Shown here one piece after another: positions 1 through 5,609 of a stretch of 7,032 nt of DNA. The notes below the pieces were generated by a model. It was given only the letters and a program-made list of their open reading frames with translations, did no database searches and was not told where the DNA came from. This stretch comes from Xanthobacteraceae bacterium (GTDB lineage: Bacteria; Pseudomonadota; Alphaproteobacteria; Rhizobiales; Xanthobacteraceae). The position numbers and the translations under genes are program-made. Every line of letters starts with the position of its first letter. Position 1 is the stretch's first letter. The stretch is from assembly GCA_030043285.1 (NCBI GenBank), contig JASHXZ010000825.1, forward strand, positions 1-7,032, written 5' to 3'.

Positions 1-337
1 TGTGCTCCGGCCGGGTGATGAACGGATTGATCAAGCCGGCCTGCAGCAGGTAGCCGAACGCGAACATCACCGCCGCGATTGGCACCAGCATCAGCAGCGG
101 ATCGAGGCCGAACGACGAAAACAGCACGACCGCGAGATACATGGCGATCGACATCATCTCGCCGTGGGCGAAGTTGACGACGCGCACCACGCCGAAAATG
201 ACCGACAGGCCCAGCGCCATCAGGCCGTACACCAGCCCGGTCAGGATTCCGGCCACGACCACGTTCAGATAGACGTCAAACGACACCCGCCAGGTCCCAT
301 GCTCGAGCAAAGCGATCTGTATGGGTGCATAATTCAT
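1..337 (-). CDS. livH: LivH-type branched-chain amino acid ABC transporter permease, N-terminal part (runs off left edge)
   Basis: Inner-membrane permease subunit of a HAAT-family ABC importer, the family that takes up branched-chain amino acids, amides, urea and related solutes. Translating the reverse complement from the ATG at 337 gives 112 residues without a stop before the window edge. The family hallmark is seen at about residues 35-62: GLMALGLSVIFGVVRVVNFA followed by HGEMM. Hydrophobic segments lie at about residues 23-50, 61-77 and 80-99, fitting the first membrane helices of LivH. The start was chosen because it gives the usual short lead before the first helix; no good Shine-Dalgarno is visible before it, so a GTG about 16 codons further in is possible. 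The gene is divergent from the DyP-glycyl radical enzyme gene. It is co-directional with, but about 4 kb away from, the solute-binding protein gene that would be its natural partner. The family call is firm; the substrate is unknown. Confidence 0.9.
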   Translation of the reverse strand, partial: MNYAPIQIALLEHGTWRVSFDVYLNVVVAGILTGLVYGLMALGLSVIFGVVRVVNFAHGEMMSIAMYLAVVLFSSFGLDPLLMLVPIAAVMFAFGYLLQAGLINPFITRPEH

Positions 338-596
338 CTTGCGGCGCGAGCCAACCGGTCGGGCGTTTTGACCGCATTCCCGGGAGGCGGCCGACGTCGC
401 GTGCCGACTGCCGCCCGCCACACGACAGGCCGGCTCGGAAATTCGACCGGCTCGGGTTGTATGGACGCGGCGGCGCACAGTAGGATAGCCGGCAACCCGC
501 AGTAGCGACAGCGCGCACCACCCCTTGAAGCCGCGGCTCGAAGCCCGCGACCTTATTCCCGCCCATTCACAACAAACGCGAATCCTGGAGTCGGTC
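338..596. other. Divergent intergenic region between livH and the fusion gene
   Basis: This 259-base stretch must hold the promoters for both divergent genes. No convincing -35/-10 pair, sigma-54 site or FNR-like box was found by eye. A TTGACC at 368-373 has no matching -10 at proper spacing. A weak TAGGAT at 481-486 has only a poor -35 partner. The nine-base direct repeat CCGGCTCGG occurs at 430-438 and 447-455, spaced 17 bases start to start, and could be an operator or chance in GC-rich DNA. No RNA gene is apparent. An in-frame TTG at 525 could extend the downstream gene by 24 codons, but it lacks support. Confidence 0.5.
587..590 (+). promoter_or_regulatory. Ribosome binding site (GGAG) deciding the start of the fusion gene
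   Basis: GGAG lies six bases before the ATG at 597, which is good spacing. The longer in-frame reading from a TTG at 525 has no comparable site. It would add 24 residues that precede the normal beginning of a DyP fold. The ATG at 597 is therefore preferred. Confidence 0.7.
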
Positions 597-3500
597 ATGC
601 AGCAGCTCAACGTTTCGTTCAGCCAAAGGGGTTTGGCTTATTTTCCGGATTTCGCGATCTACAGTGCGTTTCACCTGGGCAAGCACGACCTGGCCGGCCA
701 CCGGACCTGGCAACGGCTGGCGAAGGAGCTCGATGCGTATTGCGCCGGCAAAAAATTCCAAACGGTCGTCCTCCTCGGTGTCGGCTTCGAGCTGTGGACG
801 ACGTGGTCGCGGGAGCTGGGCTACACGCTGCCGAAAGGAATGGGCAGCAAGGCGAAGCTCGATCAATACAGCTCCGTATTCGCCAATACGGGCGGCGATT
901 TGTGGTTTCACATCAAGTCCGACAATTCCGGCGATGCGCAGCATGCGCTCGCCCTGATCGAAGCCAAGTTGGCGGGCGCAACGGCGCGGCCCGTTTTGAT
1001 TGTGCCGGCACAAAAGCGCCACGCCGGCAAGGTGTTCGGCGGACGCTTCATTGATGGCCTTGAGAATCCCGCCGACGCCGAGGACCTTTCGGCCCGCGTC
1101 ATTGTCGGTGAGGAGGACGCACCGCACCGCGGCGCCGCCTTCCTGATATCGCAGAAGTTCGTCCACGACTGGACCAAGCTGAACGCGATGACCGAGCAGC
1201 AAAAGCAAAACATGATCGGCCGCGACGGCCGCGACCGCATCATCCCGATGGACGACGAGTCGAGTCACATCAAGCGGGTGCGCCAGCTCGACCGCGAGCG
1301 CGTCAACGCCCGGCTGGTCCGCCAGGCGCTGCCTTACGGCCACAAGGCCGACAACAAGGCGAATGAGGAAGGCGTCTTCTTCGCCGGCTACGCGCAATCC
1401 ACTGCCGTGTTCGACCGCATCATCGACGGCATTGCCGGCGATCAGAAGGGATTCATCCAGGATCAGCTGTTCAGCGTGACGCGCAGCGACGCCGGCTCGT
1501 TCTGGTACGTGCCGAGCTTGCAGGAATGCGGCTTGGCCGCCGGCCACGGCGGCGCCGAGGTCACCATGAACGAATACTTCAACGTCCGCAGCGCCAACGG
1601 CTACATGTATTACAATGCGCGCGATTATCAGCACAAAATTCGCCGCTCGAAGTCGGTCGAAGATTGCCCGCTCAGCGAGCGCATCCTGACGCTGCTCAAC
1701 AGGCAATTCTCCAGGTGGCAGGACACCTGGTACAAGCCGCGGCAAACGCCGCCTCTGGGTCACCTGAGCGACCACCTGCCGGCGGAAGAAAAATCCTTGC
1801 TCACCGCTTCGGTGGCGCTGCGCAAAGGCAAGGCGATCCAGATCAGCCTTTCGAAGGTGCTGGTCAGCCCGGAATACAGCGCCAAAGCCAATCTGATGCG
1901 CATCGATCCGGACGAGATCGTGGTCGGCAACATGCCGCAGCTGTCGCTCGGCATCGGCGCGCAAGTGATGGAGTATCTCGACGAGAAGGAGAAGATCGCC
2001 GGCTTCTTCGCCACGCTCAACGAATATTCCGCGTGCGGCCACAACGCGCCGGATTATCCGCTCTTGATCGCCAAGGGCATCGACGCCATCGCCAAGTCCT
2101 ACCGCGACAAGATCGGCGCCGCCAAGGATACGGCCGACTTTTACCAATCGGTGGTCTGGGCGCTCGACGGCTTGAGCCGCTTCATCGAAGCCTATGCGGT
2201 GCTGGCCGAAAAAATGGCGACCGAGAGCCAGTACGACGCGGCGCAGAAAGCCAATCTGCAGGCGATCGCACGCCGGATGCGCAAGATCGCCCATCAGAGG
2301 CCTGAGCATTTCATCGAGGCGCTGCAGCTCGTCTTCATCACCAATTGCGCGCTGCACCAGACCGGCGAGCCGCACTCCATCGGCCGGCTCGACCAGCAGC
2401 TGATCGGACTATACGAGGCCGATATCGCCGGCGGCGCACTGACCGAAGCCGCGGCGCAGGAGATGATCGACGCCTTCTGGCTGAAGATGGACGAGACCGT
2501 CCTGTACAATTACAGCCACATCAACGACTACCTGACTTACGGAACGGGGGCGGTGTTCTACTCGGCCGGAAATTTCCCCCAAGGCGCCGCGATCAATCAG
2601 TGGGTCCAGCAGGTCACCGTCGGCGGCTACAAGGCCAACGGCGCGGCGGAGCCGGAAGATGCCTCCAACGCGATCAGCCGCATGTGCCTGCGTGCGGCGC
2701 GCCGGCTGCCGCTCAACGCGCCGTGCCTGTCGCTGCGCGTCCACAAGAAAATGAGTCCCGAGCTGTTCGACGAAGCGGCCAAGACGGTGCTCAGCGGCGG
2801 CGCGCACCCGATCATGCTCAATGACGACAAGCTCGTTCCGGCGCTATGTGCCAGCGGACCGGTGCGTCTGGAAGACGCCCGCGACTACACCTGCGACGGC
2901 TGCTACGAACCGGTGCTGGTCGGTAAGACCGAATGGGCGTTCAGCTACGTTTCCGTGCTGCCCATGGTCGACTACGCCATGAATCAGGGCTGCAACATTC
3001 AGGGCGCGGGACCGATCAATCTGCGCGGACTGAAACAGTCGTGGAACTCGCCGCCGCCGGAGGACATCAAGAGCTTCGACGAGTTTCTCGAGATCTTCTA
3101 CACCCATTGGAAGTGGGCGATCAGCAGTTTCTTCAACGCGCTGATGAACAACTACGGCAGCCTCGCGGCTTACTGCCCGAGCCCGCTGTTCTCGGCGTTC
3201 CTCGCCGACACGCTGGAGACCGGCCGCGACCTCACCGATGGCGGCGCCCGCTATCACATCGTGGCGCCGATGCTGTGCGCAATCGCCGACACGCTCGACA
3301 GCCTCTATGCGATCAAGCAGCTGGTGTTCGACCAGACGACCGCGCGCTGCTCCCTGCCGCAATTGCTGCGCTGCCTGCAGTGCGACTGGGGTTACGACAT
3401 GAAGCAGCCGTTCTACACCACGATCGAAGGCGCGCTGCGGCGCGATGAGGACGCGAAGTTCTTCCAGCAACTGCGCGAATGCGCGCTCGCCGTGCCGAAG

Positions 3501-4175
3501 TTCGGTGTCAATGCCGACGCCGGATTGTTGGAACTGGCGAAAGCGGTCGTCGGCACCTGCATCGCCATCGTCCATGACTGCTTGCGGGAGCCGCTGCCCG
3601 GCATCAAGGCCGGCTACGAGAAGCTGAAGCAGAAATACGGCACCGCCGAGCGGCCGTTCGCGTTCACGGTGACGCCGGGCGTCGGCACGTTCGAGGACAA
3701 TGTCGGCCTCGGCATGGGATTCGGCGCCTCGGCCAACGGCCGGCGCAACGCTCAGCCGGTCGGCGCCGACTTCACCGCCATGCCGTGGCCTTCGGACCTG
3801 CCGTTGAACGCGCAATCGAGCGACGCTTTCAAGTCATTGCGCAACTGGAACATGGAGGAGATCAGCCACGGCTTTGCCAACGCGGCGCCGAGCGACTTGA
3901 ACATCGGCGAAGATTTTCCGCTGGACCGGCTCACCGCGCTGATCTCGGATTTCTCGCACAGCAAGCTCGGCTCCAACATGATCACCATCACCTGCGCCGA
4001 CCCAGAGACCTACGCGCAGGCCATGGTGTATCCGGAGCGCTACGATCTCGTGCGCGTGCGCATGGGCGGCTGGTCGGAGTTCTTCGTGGCGATGTTCGAC
4101 TTCCACCAGGAATACATCCGCCGCCGGCCGTATTACGCTGCGGGTAATATGACTGAATCATATCCGTCACCCTGA
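597..4175 (+). CDS. DyP-type heme peroxidase / glycyl radical enzyme (PFL-like) fusion protein
   Basis: A 1192-residue protein with no signal peptide, so probably cytoplasmic. Residues 1-305 form a DyP-type peroxidase like E. coli YfeX. RFIDGLENP (149-157) holds the distal Asp153, SHIK holds the proximal heme ligand His224, and VRQALPYG holds the distal Arg242. Spacing matches YfeX Asp143/His215/Arg232 within one residue. Residues of about 306-357 are a linker. Residues of about 358-1192 are a full-length glycyl radical enzyme: RIDPDEIVVGN (435-445), CGHNAPDY from 480, the thiyl Cys769 in DGCYEP, ASANGRR near 1046, and the radical site VRMGGWSEFF with Gly1158, 34 residues from the end. Cys-x-Glu at 769-771 resembles dehydratase, C-N/C-S lyase and arylacetate decarboxylase members rather than true pyruvate formate-lyase, which has Cys-Cys. 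The substrate cannot be named. Such enzymes need a radical-SAM activase, which is not in the window. The fusion is read directly from one uninterrupted frame; both family calls are strong, and the joint function is unknown. Confidence 0.93.
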   Translation: MQQLNVSFSQRGLAYFPDFAIYSAFHLGKHDLAGHRTWQRLAKELDAYCAGKKFQTVVLLGVGFELWTTWSRELGYTLPKGMGSKAKLDQYSSVFANTGGDLWFHIKSDNSGDAQHALALIEAKLAGATARPVLIVPAQKRHAGKVFGGRFIDGLENPADAEDLSARVIVGEEDAPHRGAAFLISQKFVHDWTKLNAMTEQQKQNMIGRDGRDRIIPMDDESSHIKRVRQLDRERVNARLVRQALPYGHKADNKANEEGVFFAGYAQSTAVFDRIIDGIAGDQKGFIQDQLFSVTRSDAGSFWYVPSLQECGLAAGHGGAEVTMNEYFNVRSANGYMYYNARDYQHKIRRSKSVEDCPLSERILTLLNRQFSRWQDTWYKPRQTPPLGHLSDHLPAEEKSLLTASVALRKGKAIQISLSKVLVSPEYSAKANLMRIDPDEIVVGNMPQLSLGIGAQVMEYLDEKEKIAGFFATLNEYSACGHNAPDYPLLIAKGIDAIAKSYRDKIGAAKDTADFYQSVVWALDGLSRFIEAYAVLAEKMATESQYDAAQKANLQAIARRMRKIAHQRPEHFIEALQLVFITNCALHQTGEPHSIGRLDQQLIGLYEADIAGGALTEAAAQEMIDAFWLKMDETVLYNYSHINDYLTYGTGAVFYSAGNFPQGAAINQWVQQVTVGGYKANGAAEPEDASNAISRMCLRAARRLPLNAPCLSLRVHKKMSPELFDEAAKTVLSGGAHPIMLNDDKLVPALCASGPVRLEDARDYTCDGCYEPVLVGKTEWAFSYVSVLPMVDYAMNQGCNIQGAGPINLRGLKQSWNSPPPEDIKSFDEFLEIFYTHWKWAISSFFNALMNNYGSLAAYCPSPLFSAFLADTLETGRDLTDGGARYHIVAPMLCAIADTLDSLYAIKQLVFDQTTARCSLPQLLRCLQCDWGYDMKQPFYTTIEGALRRDEDAKFFQQLRECALAVPKFGVNADAGLLELAKAVVGTCIAIVHDCLREPLPGIKAGYEKLKQKYGTAERPFAFTVTPGVGTFEDNVGLGMGFGASANGRRNAQPVGADFTAMPWPSDLPLNAQSSDAFKSLRNWNMEEISHGFANAAPSDLNIGEDFPLDRLTALISDFSHSKLGSNMITITCADPETYAQAMVYPERYDLVRVRMGGWSEFFVAMFDFHQEYIRRRPYYAAGNMTESYPSP

Positions 4176-4271
4176 GGTGCTCGCGCGAAGCGCCGAGCCT
4201 CGAAGGGCGACGGCCCCAGCACCTCGGCCGCATCCTTCGAGGGCCGCTTCGCGGCCACCTCAGGATGACGG
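4164..4271. repeat. Palindromic repeat pair (CCGTCAYCCTGAGGTG type) between convergent genes
   Basis: CCGTCACCCTGAGGTG (4164-4179) and CACCTCAGGATGACGG (4256-4271) are inverted copies matching at 15 of 16 bases. Inside them, CCTCGAAGG (4198-4206) is inverted against CCTTCGAGG (4234-4242). The element thus reads as two head-to-head units. The right unit, 4231-4267, is itself a hairpin: outer CATCCT/AGGATG, inner GGCCGC-TTC-GCGGCC. The left unit, 4164-4213, pairs CCGTCACCCT with AGGGCGACGG with one mismatch. The repeat runs through the last codons and the TGA of the fusion gene. I recall such intergenic palindromes being scattered in Bradyrhizobium and Rhodopseudomonas genomes. Transcripts from either side could fold here, which may help terminate or stabilise the two convergent mRNAs. 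Confidence 0.8.
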
Positions 4272-4279
4272 TCAACAGG

Positions 4280-4303
4280 GACGCGGCGCGGAAGCGCCGC
4301 GTC
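4280..4303 (-). terminator. Perfect GC-rich hairpin after the solute-binding protein gene
   Basis: GACGCGGCGC (4280-4289), a four-base loop, then GCGCCGCGTC (4294-4303) form a perfect ten-base-pair stem. It begins eight bases after the minus-strand stop codon at 4311-4313. That position suits transcription termination of the amidase/solute-binding protein unit. There is no strong T-run after the stem on either strand, so it may act as a weak or Rho-assisted terminator or as a 3' mRNA stabiliser. Confidence 0.6.
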
Positions 4304-4310
4304 AGGCGCT

Positions 4311-5546
4311 TTACCCGCGCTGCTGATAGGATTTCATCGGCCATTCCGGCTTGGCGTTGGCGGCTTCCTTGGGCGCAAGCGTCACGCACTTGCCGCCGCG
4401 GTTCTGGATGGCGCTGTCCTTGACCTTGGCGTTCTGGCCTTTGGCGTCGAACTGGATGCCCGGACCGACGCTGACATTGTCGGTGATGTTGGTCGAGCGG
4501 AGCGCGTCGGCCAGCGCCTTCGGGTCGGTCGAGCCGGCGCGCTTATAGGCGTCGGCGGCGACCAGAAGCGCCTCGAAGGTGAAGACCTGGTTGGTGTTGA
4601 GGTTGCTGTCCGGATAGGCCTTGGTGAAGGCGGCGTCCAGCGTCTGCGCGAGCTTCTTGTTCGGGTCGAACCAGGGCACGAAGCTGATCGGCCCGTCCGA
4701 CATTTTCTTCAAGGTCTTGAGATACTGGTCCTCGTACCAGCCCGGGCCCATGCTCAGAATCGCCTGCGGGGTCCAGCGCTGCTTGATCAGCTCCTTGGTG
4801 ATCAGCATGGCGTCGTTGAGCCGGCCGACGATGAGCAGGACATCCGAATTGGTCGCCTTGGCCTTGGAGACCTCGACCGACAGATCGCGCGCGGCGGGGT
4901 CATACGAGATTTCGTCGGTGATCTTGTACGGCATGTTGAATTTCGGCATCAGCGCCGCGACGCCCTTCGACATGGCGGTGCCGTAGGTGTCGTTGACGCG
5001 CATGAACACCGCGGTCTTCGGCGCCACGCCGGCGAGGGCGAACACCTCCTTCTGATTGGCGAAGGCATCGGCCGTGATCGTCACCGCGGTCGGGAAATTC
5101 CGGAATACGAACTTGTAGCCCTGCTCGGTGATCGCCGGGGCGCCGGCGATGTTGATGACCAGCGGGATGCCCTTCTGCTCGGCGACCTGGGCGATCGCGG
5201 TGGTCTGCCCGGAATCGAAGGCGCCGACCAGAAGCTGCGCGCCGTCGCTGATCAGCTTCTCGGCATGCTCGCGCGCGACGTCGACGTTCGATTCGGTGTC
5301 GCCGTTCATGATTTGCAGATCGGGCAGCCCAAGCGATTTGAGGATCGGCGGGGAAATATCGACGCCGCGCTGGCAATCCTGGCCGATCGCCGCCTCGAAC
5401 CCGGAGCGCGGCAACAGCACGCCGACCTTGAGCGGGCCCTTGGCCTGGGCGCGCACGATGGTGGGCATCGCAAGCGTGGTGGTGGCCGCGGTCGCCGCGG
5501 CGCCGGCAAGCACGCGGCGCCGGCTCGGAAGCTTAGGACTGGTCAT
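4311..5546 (-). CDS. Periplasmic branched-chain amino acid/amide-type ABC transporter substrate-binding protein (Tat signal)
   Basis: A 411-residue protein of the LivK/AmiC-like ligand-binding family (Peripla_BP_6). It would capture a solute in the periplasm for a LivHMGF-type importer. The N-terminus carries a twin-arginine motif, SRRRVL at 8-13, then an Ala/Thr-rich hydrophobic stretch, with likely signal cleavage near VRAQA (31-35). The mature chain begins KGPLKVGVLLPRSG, the usual first strand. It continues with the family pattern LLVGAFDSGQTTAIAQVAEQ and GIPLVINIAGAPAI, then YKFVFRNFPT and VNDTYG. The ATG at 5546 is preferred over an in-frame TTG five codons upstream because GGGAGG precedes it by seven bases. 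It lies 63 bases after the amidase stop on the same strand, so co-transcription is likely. The substrate is not determinable; the adjacent amidase hints at an amide or N-acyl compound. The family call is firm. Confidence 0.93.
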   Translation of the reverse strand: MTSPKLPSRRRVLAGAAATAATTTLAMPTIVRAQAKGPLKVGVLLPRSGFEAAIGQDCQRGVDISPPILKSLGLPDLQIMNGDTESNVDVAREHAEKLISDGAQLLVGAFDSGQTTAIAQVAEQKGIPLVINIAGAPAITEQGYKFVFRNFPTAVTITADAFANQKEVFALAGVAPKTAVFMRVNDTYGTAMSKGVAALMPKFNMPYKITDEISYDPAARDLSVEVSKAKATNSDVLLIVGRLNDAMLITKELIKQRWTPQAILSMGPGWYEDQYLKTLKKMSDGPISFVPWFDPNKKLAQTLDAAFTKAYPDSNLNTNQVFTFEALLVAADAYKRAGSTDPKALADALRSTNITDNVSVGPGIQFDAKGQNAKVKDSAIQNRGGKCVTLAPKEAANAKPEWPMKSYQQRG

Positions 5547-5553
5547 GTCGGAT

Positions 5554-5559
5554 CCTCCC
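5554..5559 (-). promoter_or_regulatory. Ribosome binding site (GGGAGG) of the substrate-binding protein gene
   Basis: On the minus strand GGGAGG is followed by seven bases (ATCCGAC) and then the ATG at 5546. The upstream in-frame TTG at 5561 overlaps the region just before this site and has no Shine-Dalgarno of its own, so this site settles the start. Confidence 0.8.
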
Positions 5560-5609
5560 AAAAATTGGCGAAATGCTAGGAAAGTCGCGCCGCCAGGGCA
5601 AGCTTTGGA

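Noticed and set aside
368..390. TTGACC as a sigma-70 -35 element
   Set aside because: No acceptable -10 sequence follows at 16-18 bases, so it is not called as a promoter.
2..505. Plus-strand 167-codon open frame at the left edge
   Set aside because: It overlaps the livH reading on the opposite strand, which shows clear family motifs. The plus frame is His/Arg/Gln-rich without domain features.
525..596. TTG-initiated 24-residue extension of the fusion protein
   Set aside because: The ATG at 597 has GGAG at six bases and begins where a DyP fold normally begins. The extension has no Shine-Dalgarno and no recognisable content.
567..2375. Long 602-codon minus-strand open frame opposite the fusion gene
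   Set aside because: It lies fully antisense to a strongly supported gene with recognised DyP and glycyl radical motifs. Its translation is Arg/Ala/Val/Leu-rich with no recognisable domain, as expected of a shadow frame in GC-rich DNA.
2844..3815. 323-codon minus-strand open frame
   Set aside because: Antisense to the glycyl radical core, including the active-site Cys region. Composition is typical of a GC-rich shadow and no family pattern is seen.
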